This document shows, piece after piece, positions 16,703-25,904 of a stretch of 54,974 nt of DNA. Position numbers and translations under genes: made by a program. The stretch comes from Mesorhizobium sp. GTDB lineage: Bacteria; Pseudomonadota; Alphaproteobacteria; Rhizobiales; Rhizobiaceae. The notes under the pieces were generated by a model. That model was not told the DNA's origin. It saw only the letters and a list, made by a program, of their open reading frames with translations, and made no database searches. The DNA lies in NCBI RefSeq assembly GCF_004963255.1, contig NZ_SUGA01000013.1, positions 85,832 to 140,805 of the forward strand, read 5' to 3'. Position 1 is the stretch's first letter. Every line of letters starts with the position of its first letter.

Positions 16703-17872
16703 ATGCATCTGCTGTTCGCCACATCGATCGTGCCCGATGGCGCACTCGCCTCGGGCTACGAGATTGCCAATGCCGCGATCATCGATGCGCTGCGGCGCGC
16801 CGGCGTGCGCGTGACGGTGATCGGCTTCATCTGGCCGGGCAAGGCCCCGTCCGATCCGCAAAACACCATCGTGCTCGACGCCGTCGAGGTCCGCACCGAA
16901 AGCGCCTCGCCGCTGCAAAAACTTGCCTGGCTGGGCAAGGCGGTTTCCTCCGGCCTGACCTTCTCGTCGGTCAAGTTGCGCGTCGTTTCTGAGGCGCAAG
17001 TCCGCGCCGCCATCGAACGCGCCGGTCCCTTTGACGGCTATGTCCTGAATTCGGTGCAGTTCGCCGGCGCGTTCGAGAAGGTTCTCGCCGACCGTCCATT
17101 CGTCTTCGTCGCGCACAATGTCGAGCATCGCTCGGCCGAGGAGAACGCCGCCGCGGCCGGCAGCGCGCTGCAGCGCTGGCTGTTCCGCCGCGAGGCCAGG
17201 CTGCTCAAGGTCATCGAGGAGCGCCTTTGCGGTGCCGCGCGCTTCGTCTTCACGCTGGCCGAGGAAGACCGCGCGGCACTTGGCGTCGCCTCCGGCACAC
17301 GCTCGGCGGTGCTGCCGCTGGTGACCCGCGCGCAGGCGCCGATAAAGGCGACGCGACATATCGATTGCGACGCCGCGCTGATCGGCACCTGGACCTGGCA
17401 GCCCAACCGCATCGGGCTCGACTGGTTCCTGACCAAGGTCGTGCCGCATCTGAAGCCGGATTTCCGCGTCAAGATCGCCGGCAACGTGCCTGCAAGCGTC
17501 AGCTCGGCGCATCCGGGCGTCTCCTTCGTCGGCAGGGTTCCGGACGCGCAGGCCTTCGTGCGCGGCGCCGCCGTTATTCCCCTGATCAGCACCGCCGGCA
17601 GCGGGGTGCAGCTGAAGACCATCGAGACCTTCGAGCTCGGACTGCCGTCCGTCGCCACCAGCCGCTCGCTGCGCGGCATCGGCTACCGTCCCGACAACTG
17701 CGTGGTGACCGACGATCCGATCGCTTTCGCCGCCGCCCTCCAGGCGGCCGCCGCCAATGTCCGGGACGTCGATGGCAGCGCCTTCCACCGCCGCCAGCTC
17801 AAGGCGCTCGACGCCGCGATTGGGCTTGGCCTGGAGAAGCTCGGCGCCGTCAGGCAGGAGGCCGCCGCATGA
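16703..17872 (+). CDS. Glycosyltransferase, GT4/GT1-type (GT-B fold)
   Basis: The protein has 389 residues from ATG 16703 with AAGGATAGG upstream. The start, MHLLFATSIVPDGALASGYE, is a Rossmann-like N-domain. The C-domain has DAALIGTWTWQPN, VSFVGRVPDAQAFVRGA and a nucleotide-sugar site ending IETFELGLPSVAT. The final TGA overlaps the ATG of the WecG-like gene (ATGA), so these form an operon with the next two genes. The donor sugar is unknown. Confidence 0.85.
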   Translation: MHLLFATSIVPDGALASGYEIANAAIIDALRRAGVRVTVIGFIWPGKAPSDPQNTIVLDAVEVRTESASPLQKLAWLGKAVSSGLTFSSVKLRVVSEAQVRAAIERAGPFDGYVLNSVQFAGAFEKVLADRPFVFVAHNVEHRSAEENAAAAGSALQRWLFRREARLLKVIEERLCGAARFVFTLAEEDRAALGVASGTRSAVLPLVTRAQAPIKATRHIDCDAALIGTWTWQPNRIGLDWFLTKVVPHLKPDFRVKIAGNVPASVSSAHPGVSFVGRVPDAQAFVRGAAVIPLISTAGSGVQLKTIETFELGLPSVATSRSLRGIGYRPDNCVVTDDPIAFAAALQAAAANVRDVDGSAFHRRQLKALDAAIGLGLEKLGAVRQEAAA

Positions 17873-18663
17873 ACATGCACACCGCGCGCGCCGCCTTCGG
17901 CTTCGATACGCTCAAGACCATCCTGGGCATTCCGGTGCTTGCCATACGCTGGGACGAGGCCATCGCCTTGCTCACCAGGCTGATCGACGAGCGCCGCTTC
18001 ACCAAGGTAAGCTTCCTCAACGCCCATAATGCCAATCTTGCCTGCACCGATCCGGTCTTTGCCGAGGCGCTGGAAAACTTCCTCATCCTTCCCGATGGCG
18101 TCGGCGTCGACATGGCGGCAAAGCTGCTTTACGGCGCGCCTTTCCCCAGCAACCTCAACGGCACCGATTTCATTCCTGCCTTCCTGCAGGCCTCATCGCA
18201 TCCGCTGACGGTGGCGCTGCTCGGCACGACGCGCGCCAATGCCGAAGCCGCATGCGCGAAGCTGTCGACGCTCGCCATGCAGCACAATTTCGTCGTCATC
18301 CATGACGGCTTCTTCTCCGCCGCCGAGGAGCCGGCGATCCTCGAGCGCATCGCCAGGCTGCGGCCGGACGTGCTGCTTGTGGCGATGGGCATGCCGCGCC
18401 AGGAATTGTGGATCGAGCGCCACATCGACAGCCGCCATTGCACGCTGCCGGTCGCCGTCGGCGCGCTGCTCGATTTCATGAGCGGCTCGGTGCCGCGCGC
18501 GCCGCTATGGCTGCGCCGGCTGCGGCTCGAATGGCTGTTCCGCCTGTGGATCGAACCCGGCCGCCTGTGGCGCCGCTACATCGTCGGCAACCCGCTCTTC
18601 CTGTGGCGTGTCGTCAAGCAGAAGCTGTCGCTCGGGCCGCGACCGCTGGGGGCACGCCGGTGA
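17869..18663 (+). CDS. WecG/TagA/CpsF-family glycosyltransferase (GT26)
   Basis: The protein has 264 residues. It shows the family hallmarks: FLNAHNANLACTDPVF, ILPDGVGVDMAAKLL, LNGTDFIPAFL and the GMPRQELWIERH segment, followed by GALLDFMSGSVPRAP and the basic LEWLFRLWIEPGRLWRRY end. Such enzymes add ManNAc, ManNAcA or glucose-type residues to undecaprenyl-linked acceptors. It overlaps both neighbours (ATGA at the start, GTGA at the end). Confidence 0.92.
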   Translation: MNMHTARAAFGFDTLKTILGIPVLAIRWDEAIALLTRLIDERRFTKVSFLNAHNANLACTDPVFAEALENFLILPDGVGVDMAAKLLYGAPFPSNLNGTDFIPAFLQASSHPLTVALLGTTRANAEAACAKLSTLAMQHNFVVIHDGFFSAAEEPAILERIARLRPDVLLVAMGMPRQELWIERHIDSRHCTLPVAVGALLDFMSGSVPRAPLWLRRLRLEWLFRLWIEPGRLWRRYIVGNPLFLWRVVKQKLSLGPRPLGARR

Positions 18664-19586
18664 ACAGCCGCTTCGTGCCGGATACGTCCACCGCAATCGA
18701 ACCGCTGCCGCGCATACCCCTGGCCGCGATCGTCACGGCAAGCTACGCACCCGATTTCGAACGCTGCCGGCTTTTGTGCGAAACCATCGACAGTCACGTC
18801 GCCGGCATGGCGCATCATTACATCCTGACCGAACATCGCGACGTCGCGTTGTTTCGCCAGCTGGAATCCGGCCGCCGCAGCGTTGTCGACGAGCGGGACC
18901 TGTTGCCGCGCTGGCTGCGCGCGTTCGACGATCCGCTGAGCGGTTTCCGCCGGCGCATCTGGCTGAGCCTGAAAACACAGCCGCTGCGCGGCTGGCATGT
19001 GCAGCAGCTGCGCCGCATCGCCATTGCCGGCCACACCAGGGAAGACGTGCTGGTCTTCTGCGATTCCGATGTCGCCTTCCTGAAACCGTTCGACGCGGAC
19101 GCCTTCTGGCGCGACGGCAAGGTGCGGCTGTTCCGGCGCGACGGCGTCCTGTCGAACGACGGCCATGACGAGCATCGCATCTGGTCACGCAATGCCGGCA
19201 CAGCACTCGGCATCGAATCCGCCAACCCATCGAGCCACGACTACATCTCGACGCTGATCGCCTGGCGCCGCGAGACGGTCAACGCAATGTGCGAGCGCAT
19301 CGAGAAGGTGCATGGCCGCGAATGGGTCAGCGTGGTCGGTTCGGCGCGAAAATTCTCCGAATGCATGATCTATGGCCGCTACGTCGACGATGTGCTCGAC
19401 GGTGCCGGCCATTTCCACGGCTCGGAGGAGTTCTGCCGCGTCCACTGGAACGGCGCGCCGCTCTCGGATGACCAGTTCCGCCGTTTCGTCGACACCATGG
19501 CGCCGGAACAGGTGGCGATCGGCATGCAGTCCTTCATCGGTACCGACATCGGCCGTATCCGCCGCCTGATCGGGCTTGCTGCGTAA
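18660..19586 (+). CDS. DUF6492-type putative glycosyltransferase
   Basis: The protein has 308 residues from GTG 18660, overlapping the upstream TGA (GTGA). The early segment LAAIVTASYAPDFERCRLLCE and the DxD-like VLVFCDSDVAFLKPF (about residue 135) resemble GT-A glycosyltransferases and DUF6492 members of rhizobial polysaccharide clusters. No activity has been established for this subgroup as far as I know. It is the last gene of a three-gene plus-strand operon and stops only 3 bases from the convergent flippase stop. Confidence 0.7.
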   Translation: MNSRFVPDTSTAIEPLPRIPLAAIVTASYAPDFERCRLLCETIDSHVAGMAHHYILTEHRDVALFRQLESGRRSVVDERDLLPRWLRAFDDPLSGFRRRIWLSLKTQPLRGWHVQQLRRIAIAGHTREDVLVFCDSDVAFLKPFDADAFWRDGKVRLFRRDGVLSNDGHDEHRIWSRNAGTALGIESANPSSHDYISTLIAWRRETVNAMCERIEKVHGREWVSVVGSARKFSECMIYGRYVDDVLDGAGHFHGSEEFCRVHWNGAPLSDDQFRRFVDTMAPEQVAIGMQSFIGTDIGRIRRLIGLAA

Positions 19587-19589
19587 GGC

Positions 19590-20885
19590 TCAGATCGCTT
19601 TGGCCGGCCGGCGCATCGCCGAATAGGTCAACAATGTCGAGGCAAGATAAAGCAGCAGGAAGACGATGTTGAGCGACAGGACCAGATTGGCCGTGTCGGG
19701 GATGGTTGTCAGCACATAGGTCAACAGCACTGCCTTCAATCCGGCAAGCAGGCCGAGATTGATCGCACGCACCGCCGTCTGGCCGCGCGCGAAGAGCAGC
19801 TCGGCCTGGTATTCGACGAGGTTGCGCAGCCCCGGCACGCAGGCCGCCAGCGCCACCAGCGGTGCCGCCTCGGCGACGTTCCTGCCGAGCGCATTCGGGA
19901 AGAAATGCAGCACGATGCCGAGCGACGCCAGCGCCAGCGTCGAGACCAGGAACACGCCGCCTTCGATGCCGCTCTTCACCGCCAGCCGCGAGAGCAACTC
20001 CGGCGCACGCATCATGCGCTGCACCAGCATCATCGAGAATGTGCGGATCGGGATCGCGGTGAGATCGACCAGCCGCATGATGATGGCGTAGATGCCGGCC
20101 AGATGCGGCCCGCCGATCGACAGCACCAGCAGCTTGTCGAACTCCATCTGCAGGTAGAACAGCACTTCGGAGCCCGCGACATAGATGGAATCGGCAAGCC
20201 GCCGGAAATAGAGCTCGGCGCGCAGCCTCAGCCGCTGGCGTGGGTAGAAGAAGACGAAGGCGACGATCAGCGAAGCGGCATTGGCGCCGATGTAGAACAG
20301 CGACCAGACGCCGATCGTATGCGACGCGGCAAGCATGAACAGGATCGCGCCGACTGCCCTGAGCGCCGTCGCCAGGATGGCGAGCACTGCCGCGCGCCCG
20401 AACTTGCCGAGCCCGTTGTTGACGATCAGCGCCACCTCGACCGGCCGCCACAACAGCGCCTCGGCGAAGACGATCGCTGCAAAGGCCGACAGCGGCACGG
20501 TGCCGGCAAAGAAGACCAAGTACACGATGTAGGATGCGGCGGCGAGGAACGGCAGCGACAACACGCCGAGAAGCAGGAAACCAGCGGTGAATGTGCCGAT
20601 CAGGTTGGGGCGGATCGTGGCGGTGCGGTAGAGCGCCGAGATGAAGCCGAAGGCGAGGATGCGTGACAGCATGATGCCGGCGGCCGAGGCGGTCGCGAAC
20701 ATGCCGAACTCGGCGATCGAAAGCGTGTTGGCCAAGGCGACGAAATAGGCGAGCGAGAACACCAGCCGGCCGCCGGCGCCGCTGATCGCCGAGAGATAGT
20801 CGAATACCAGTTTCCGGCGGGTGGCCACGAAGTGGCCGATCCGCGCGAAGCTCCGCCTTTGCGGCATGTCGCTGGCCTGGGTCAT
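19590..20885 (-). CDS. Polysaccharide flippase, Wzx/MATE-like
   Basis: The protein has about 431 residues and some 12 membrane segments, starting after a basic N-terminal stretch (RRSFARIGHFVATRRK). Its layout is that of Wzx/O-antigen flippases: ISGAGGRLVFSLAYFVALAN at the first helix, LQMEFDKLLVLSIGG in the middle. It should flip lipid-linked repeat units to the periplasm for the Wzy-like polymerase. ATG 20885 is chosen over a start at 20963 because the extra 26 residues are low-complexity. It is divergent from the Wzz-like gene. Confidence 0.85.
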   Translation of the reverse strand: MTQASDMPQRRSFARIGHFVATRRKLVFDYLSAISGAGGRLVFSLAYFVALANTLSIAEFGMFATASAAGIMLSRILAFGFISALYRTATIRPNLIGTFTAGFLLLGVLSLPFLAAASYIVYLVFFAGTVPLSAFAAIVFAEALLWRPVEVALIVNNGLGKFGRAAVLAILATALRAVGAILFMLAASHTIGVWSLFYIGANAASLIVAFVFFYPRQRLRLRAELYFRRLADSIYVAGSEVLFYLQMEFDKLLVLSIGGPHLAGIYAIIMRLVDLTAIPIRTFSMMLVQRMMRAPELLSRLAVKSGIEGGVFLVSTLALASLGIVLHFFPNALGRNVAEAAPLVALAACVPGLRNLVEYQAELLFARGQTAVRAINLGLLAGLKAVLLTYVLTTIPDTANLVLSLNIVFLLLYLASTLLTYSAMRRPAKAI

Positions 20886-21084
20886 GTCGGGCGATTGATA
20901 GGCTGGAAAGTTTAACGCGGCGTTCTGGCGCCTGTGTTGGCGGCGCCGGAATGCCGCGAGCAAGGCGAGAAACCGTGTTGGCCCGGGTGCAAAATTAACC
21001 GTTTGTTTCCTATGCCCGTTTAGCGTGGCTTAACGATTGGCCGATCCGCCGCGCCCAAGCCGTCAGAGAGCAAGTTCCAGGACA

Positions 21085-23565
21085 ATGGTCGACAGGGATA
21101 ACCGTGATGACTGGAGGCGCGAGCGTTCTCTGCTGGCGCTCGGCCAGGCCATGCGTGGCGACGACAACACGGTTTCGATCGGCGACCGGGCCAATTCCTC
21201 CTGGCGCGAGGACGCCGCGGCGCGCCATCGCGCCGCGCGTTCCGAGCGCGAAGGGAAGTTGAATCCGCGGCCCGATGATACCGGCGAGTTTGGCCGCGAT
21301 CAGGGACAAGCGGAATCCGAGCCGGTCGAGACCGAACATGACTGGCGCGGAAGAAATAAGTCCGCATCGCCCGGGCCGTCCTATGAAGCCCCGGCGCGGG
21401 GCCAGCAGCCGCAAGCTGCCCCCGAACCTCAGTCGAGCCGGCCATCCGCCGCCGACGATTCCCAGGAGTGGAAGCCGCTGATCGACCCGATGCAGGTCGT
21501 GCACGGCATCACGCGATCCAAGGCGCTGATCCTGTCGACGACCATCCTGGGCGCCGCCCTGGGCGTCGCCATCGCCTTGTCGACGCCGAAGAAATATGAG
21601 GCCACCACCGACGTCATCGTCGATCCGCGCGACCTCAAGCTCACCGACCGAGACCTGACGCAGAACGTGGTCGCCTCGGATGCGACGCTTGCCATCGTCG
21701 AGAACCAGGTCCGCATCCTGACGTCGGGCACCGTCCTCAACAAGGTCGTCACCGATCTCAACCTCACCAACGATCCTGAATTCAACGGCCAGGGCAGCGG
21801 CGGCTTCGGCCTGATCTCGACGCTCCGCTCGATCCTGTCGCGGCAGGATGCGGGTGCCGCGGACGAAGCGCGCAAGCGCGCGCTCGCGGTCGGCAAACTG
21901 TATGACAGCCTCGACGTCGAGCGTGGCGGCAAGACCTTCGTGGTCTCGGTCAGCGCCACGACGCAGAACGCCGAGAAATCCGCGCTGATCGCCAACACCA
22001 TGGTCAAGGCTTTCAAGCAGATTTCCAGCGAGATCCAGTCGAGCACCGCGGGCCGCGCCAATGACGAGCTTACCGCCAGGCTCGACGAATTGCGCAAGGG
22101 TGTCGAGACGGCCGAACGCAACGTCGAGGATTACAGGGCAACCCACGACCTCGTCGACGCGCAGGGTCACCTGATCAGCGACGACCAGATGCTGAAGCTC
22201 AACGAGCAGCTTTCCGTCGCCCGCGCCCGCACGCTGGAGCTCAATGCACGCGCTGCTTCGGCACGCTCGCTGAACGTCAATTCGGTCCTCAGCGGCACGT
22301 TGCCCGAGGAAATCAACTCCAACATGATGAGCGAGCTGCGCTCGCAATATGCTGCCCTGAAGCAGGAAGCCGACCGCGCCGAGGTCAAGCTCGGGCCGCG
22401 CCATCCGGAGATCGAGGCGCTGAATGCCCAGCTTGCCGGCGCGCGCGAGCGCATCAGCGCCGAGCTGCAGCGCATCGCGTCTTCGCTGCAGGTCGACCTC
22501 AAGCGCTCCGTCCAGCTCGAGCAGGACCTTTCCTCGCGCCTGGCGCAGGCCAAGGTGCAGAGCGGCGACGTCAACAACAACCTCGTCTCGCTGCGCGAGC
22601 TGGAGCGCGAGGCGGCCGCCAAGCGTTCCGTCTACGAGCAGTTCCTGCTGCGCGCCAAGGAAACCGGCGAGCAGAAGGACATCAACACCGCCAATATCAG
22701 CGTCATTTCGGAGGCCTATGCGCCGCTGCAAGCCAAGGGTCCGTCGCGCGCCGTGATGGCCTTGGCCGGTTTGTTTGCCGGCCTGTTCGCCGGCATCGGC
22801 CTTGGCGGATTGCGCGGCGTCTATGCGAGCCTGCGCGAGACGGCCGATAGCCGTTCTCGTCGCCGTGTCAATGAGCGTGTTCCAATGGTGGAAAACAGTT
22901 CCGACAGGGCCGCTCCGCCACCACCGCCACCGATTGTGACGCCGCCGGCCCCACCTTCCGCTCCGCCTCCGGCTCGGTCATTCACCCCGTCGCCCCCAGC
23001 CGCGTCTGTCGCGCCGCCGCCGTCATTCGCGCCGCCGCCGGCCGCATCCTACACACCGCCGCCTGCCTCGCCTCCGGCCCCTCAGCCTGCGTCGGTGGCT
23101 GCGCAGCCTGCGGTCCAACCCGTCACACCGCCACCGATGCCGGACAATGACGCAGTCCGTCCCGGGCTTTTCGGGTCGCTTGCCTCGGCGCTCCGCTATT
23201 TCGCGCGCCGCGAGCCGGCTGAAACGGTGGATTTGGACACTGTGCCGCCCGAAAGCGCCTGGCGCGCGCCCAGCCGGGAGGAACGCTACCCTGGGGCTGA
23301 AACCTCGGCGCGGCAGAATATTCAGCCGCCATACGAGCAGGGCTATTCCTATTCTTATCGGCCGGCCCATGGCCGGACCGACCCGTACGAAGATCATTAT
23401 TCGGCATCGCCCGCCTCCTATGATCCGCAACCGCCAGTCCCGGGCGACGCCCGCCTATCGTCGGCCGACCAGGGTGAGATCGACGAGATCCGCGCCAGCC
23501 TGCGCGAATTCCGCGAGGCGGTTCGCGAGCTGACCGAAAGCCGCTCGCGCCGTCGCTATTTCTGA
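21085..23565 (+). CDS. Wzz/GumC/ExoP-like polysaccharide co-polymerase without kinase domain
   Basis: The protein has 826 residues from ATG 21085 (TTG 21037 is also in frame). Residues 1-130 are hydrophilic and low-complexity. The Wzz core starts at about 130, with TM1 ALILSTTILGAALGVAIAL (about 145-165), a periplasmic coiled coil (about 330-500), the GumC-type LGPRHPEIEALNAQLAGARE, and TM2 AVMALAGLFAGLFAGIGL (about 556-577). The C-terminal 250 residues are cytoplasmic and rich in Pro, with runs such as PPPPPP near 615, and end in a charged helix. No Walker motif or Tyr-rich tail is present, so tyrosine autokinase activity is absent or lies in another protein. It should set chain length. Confidence 0.88.
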   Translation: MVDRDNRDDWRRERSLLALGQAMRGDDNTVSIGDRANSSWREDAAARHRAARSEREGKLNPRPDDTGEFGRDQGQAESEPVETEHDWRGRNKSASPGPSYEAPARGQQPQAAPEPQSSRPSAADDSQEWKPLIDPMQVVHGITRSKALILSTTILGAALGVAIALSTPKKYEATTDVIVDPRDLKLTDRDLTQNVVASDATLAIVENQVRILTSGTVLNKVVTDLNLTNDPEFNGQGSGGFGLISTLRSILSRQDAGAADEARKRALAVGKLYDSLDVERGGKTFVVSVSATTQNAEKSALIANTMVKAFKQISSEIQSSTAGRANDELTARLDELRKGVETAERNVEDYRATHDLVDAQGHLISDDQMLKLNEQLSVARARTLELNARAASARSLNVNSVLSGTLPEEINSNMMSELRSQYAALKQEADRAEVKLGPRHPEIEALNAQLAGARERISAELQRIASSLQVDLKRSVQLEQDLSSRLAQAKVQSGDVNNNLVSLRELEREAAAKRSVYEQFLLRAKETGEQKDINTANISVISEAYAPLQAKGPSRAVMALAGLFAGLFAGIGLGGLRGVYASLRETADSRSRRRVNERVPMVENSSDRAAPPPPPPIVTPPAPPSAPPPARSFTPSPPAASVAPPPSFAPPPAASYTPPPASPPAPQPASVAAQPAVQPVTPPPMPDNDAVRPGLFGSLASALRYFARREPAETVDLDTVPPESAWRAPSREERYPGAETSARQNIQPPYEQGYSYSYRPAHGRTDPYEDHYSASPASYDPQPPVPGDARLSSADQGEIDEIRASLREFREAVRELTESRSRRRYF

Positions 23566-23793
23566 AGCGTCATATTATTGACACTCCACATTTCTTGATC
23601 GCTCGCGGTTCGATAAAAGCTGCCGGTTTCGGGTTTACGGCATCAGACGACGCTTTGACGGGATTGCCCTGTCGAATTTTCGTGAAAATGCCGCGCTGCA
23701 TTTCGGCCGCAAGCGTCTCGCTTTGGCGGATCGACAATGCCGATCGAGGAATGAGGCCATGCATCGGCCTCGGAGCGAAGCTGAGGGTTGGTG
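23566..23793. other. Gap before folD with a leader hairpin
   Basis: These 228 bases hold no convincing frame. A hairpin, GAGGCC (23753-23758) and GGCCTC (23766-23771) with a 7-base loop, ends about 20 bases before the folD start. It could sit in the folD 5' leader. Nothing else was recognised. Confidence 0.3.
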
Positions 23794-24693
23794 ATGGCCG
23801 AAGTGATTGATGGAAAGAGTGTCGCCGAGGACGTGGTTTCGAAGGTCAAGGCTCTGACCGCGGAGCTGTCGGCCAAGGGAGCCACCAAGCCTGGCCTTGC
23901 CGTGGTGATCGTCGGCGAAGACCCGGCAAGCCAGGTCTATGTCGCTTCTAAATCGCGCACCGCCAAGGAATGCGGCTTCCATTCGCTCCAGCATACGCTG
24001 CCGGCCGACACCAGCGAGGAACAGTTGCTGAAGATCATCGGCGATCTCAACGCCGACAAGTCGATCCACGGCATCCTCGTGCAACTGCCGCTTCCCGGCC
24101 ATATTGACGCCGGCAAGGTGATCCAGACGATCGCGCCGGAGAAGGATGTCGACGGCTTCCACTTCATCAATGTCGGCAAGCTCGGCACCGGTGAGCTTGA
24201 CACGGCCTTCGTGCCCTGCACGCCGGCGGGCTCCATGCTTTTGATCGAACGCGTGCGCGGCAAGGATCTTTCCGGCCTCAATGCCGTCGTCGTCGGCCGT
24301 TCCAACATCGTCGGCAAGCCGATGGCCAATCTGCTGCTCGCCGCCAACTGCACGGTGACCATCGCCCACAGCCGCACCAGGGATCTGCCGGCGCTGGCAC
24401 GCACCGCCGACATCCTGGTCGCCGCCGTCGGCCGCCCCGAGATGGTCAAGGGCGATTGGGTGAAGCCCGGTGCCACCGTGATCGATGTCGGGATCAACCG
24501 CATCCCGGCGCCCGAAAAGGGTGAAGGCAAGAGCCGCCTGGTCGGCGACGTGGCCTATGCCGAGGCGGCCAAGGTCGCCGGCGCCATCACGCCGGTGCCC
24601 GGCGGCGTCGGGCCGATGACCATTGCCATGCTGATGGCGAACACTGTAGCTTCCGCCTACCTCGCGGCCGGGCTGAAGCGGCCGTCCTTCTGA
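23794..24693 (+). CDS. folD: Bifunctional methylenetetrahydrofolate dehydrogenase/cyclohydrolase
   Basis: The protein has 299 residues. It interconverts methylene-, methenyl- and formyl-tetrahydrofolate in the cytoplasm. Signature pieces are SQVYVASKSRTAKECGF with the catalytic Lys, GILVQLPLPGHID, VVVGRSNIVGKPMANLLLA and the C-terminal TPVPGGVGPMTIAMLM. ATG 23794 directly follows a GAGGG site. An in-frame TTG and GTG just upstream are less likely. The regulator that follows begins 14 bases after the stop. Confidence 0.96.
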   Translation: MAEVIDGKSVAEDVVSKVKALTAELSAKGATKPGLAVVIVGEDPASQVYVASKSRTAKECGFHSLQHTLPADTSEEQLLKIIGDLNADKSIHGILVQLPLPGHIDAGKVIQTIAPEKDVDGFHFINVGKLGTGELDTAFVPCTPAGSMLLIERVRGKDLSGLNAVVVGRSNIVGKPMANLLLAANCTVTIAHSRTRDLPALARTADILVAAVGRPEMVKGDWVKPGATVIDVGINRIPAPEKGEGKSRLVGDVAYAEAAKVAGAITPVPGGVGPMTIAMLMANTVASAYLAAGLKRPSF

Positions 24694-24707
24694 TCGAAAG
24701 CAGATCC

Positions 24708-25706
24708 TTGCCGAACCTTACTGCTCCTGTCGAACGGCCGATCACGAACGATCCCGTTCAGGGCGGCCGTCAGTTCGGCTTCCTGCTCGTCGACAAGTTC
24801 TCGATGTTCTCGCTGGCCGCGGCCATCGACTGCTTCCGCTCCGCCAACCGCCTGCTCGGTCGCGACTTCTATGGCTGGACGACGATTTCGGCCGACGGCG
24901 ATGCGGTCATGGCCTCCAACGGCCTGCCGCTGAAGATCGACTATTCGGTCGCCGACATGCCGCCGGTCGACATCCTGTTCGTCTCGGTCGGGCTCACCAC
25001 GGAATTCCCGGGCAAGAGCAAGGTGCTGGCGGCATTGCGCAGCTGGGGCCGGCGCGGCAATGCGCTCGGCGCGCTGTCGGTCGGTTCCTATCTGCTGGCC
25101 GAAGCCGGGCAGCTCGACGGCTATCGCTGCACCATCCATTGGGAGAACCGCGCCGGCTTCATGGAGCGTTTTCCCGACATCAACTGCACCGGCAATGTCT
25201 TCGAGATCGACCGCAAGCGCTACACCTGCGCCGGCGGCACCACCTCGATCGACCTGATGCTGGAGATCGTGCGCAGCGATTTCGGCTCCAACCTCGCCAA
25301 CGGCGTCGCCAACCAGTTCCAGCACGAGCGCATCCGCTCGGCCGGCGACCGCCAGCGCGTCGGACCGGAGCGCGATCTCACCGGCAAATCAGAGAAGCTC
25401 AGGCGCATCGTCGAGCTGATGGCCGACCATCTCGACGAGCCGCTGTCCGCCGTGCAGCTCGCCAAGTCGGCGGGCCTGTCGGTGCGTCAGGTCGAGCGAC
25501 TGTTCCTGCGCCATCTCAGCGTGACGCCGGGTCGCTATTACATGCGGCTGAGGCTCGAACGGGCGCGCGAGTTGCTGCGCCAGACCAATATGCCGATCCT
25601 CGACGTGGCGATCGCCACCGGCTTCACCTCGCACTCCTATTTCGCGCAGAGCTACCGGCTGCAGTTCGGCCGCCCGCCATCGGAAGAGCGCCGCACCACC
25701 TACTGA
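24708..25706 (+). CDS. GlxA-type transcriptional regulator (DJ-1/PfpI plus AraC domains)
   Basis: The protein has 332 residues. Residues about 22-190 are a DJ-1/PfpI-like ligand domain (RQFGFLLVDKFSMFSLAAAI, LGALSVGSYLLAEAG, CAGGTTSIDLMLEIV). Residues about 225-325 are an AraC DNA-binding domain with two HTH motifs (LSAVQLAKSAGLSVRQVERLF and LDVAIATGFTSHSYFAQSYR). It looks like the GbdR/CdhR group that senses choline- or carnitine-derived compounds. The only start compatible with an intact ligand domain is TTG 24708, 14 bases after folD, so weak translation or coupling to folD is likely. Its target genes are unknown. Confidence 0.88.
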   Translation: MPNLTAPVERPITNDPVQGGRQFGFLLVDKFSMFSLAAAIDCFRSANRLLGRDFYGWTTISADGDAVMASNGLPLKIDYSVADMPPVDILFVSVGLTTEFPGKSKVLAALRSWGRRGNALGALSVGSYLLAEAGQLDGYRCTIHWENRAGFMERFPDINCTGNVFEIDRKRYTCAGGTTSIDLMLEIVRSDFGSNLANGVANQFQHERIRSAGDRQRVGPERDLTGKSEKLRRIVELMADHLDEPLSAVQLAKSAGLSVRQVERLFLRHLSVTPGRYYMRLRLERARELLRQTNMPILDVAIATGFTSHSYFAQSYRLQFGRPPSEERRTTY

Positions 25707-25904
25707 TTGCTGTGGGAAGATGTCGCCGGTTGGGTGACGCGGCCGCTGGTACCTCACATTTTCGCCGGGTTGAATTGCGTCACAAGCCAAGCGAGCTTGT
25801 CCGCCGGGGATGTGCCGTCGGTTGGCGTCGAGCCAGCGATGCCCGGACGCTAGACGAAAGCCCGACCGGGCGCGTCCGGCAAATGCGGGCAGATACGGGC
25901 ACTG
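25707..25904. other. Gap between the GlxA-like gene and RIME copy 3
   Basis: No gene, terminator or strong repeat was recognised in these bases. Together with the RIME element that follows, it makes up the 304-base gap before the HTH-TPR gene and presumably contains that gene's promoter. Confidence 0.3.

Noticed and set aside
16532..17788. N-terminal extension of the family 2 glycosyltransferase
   Set aside because: The upstream part is antisense to the GT4 gene and has no family similarity. ATG 16531 gives the normal length.
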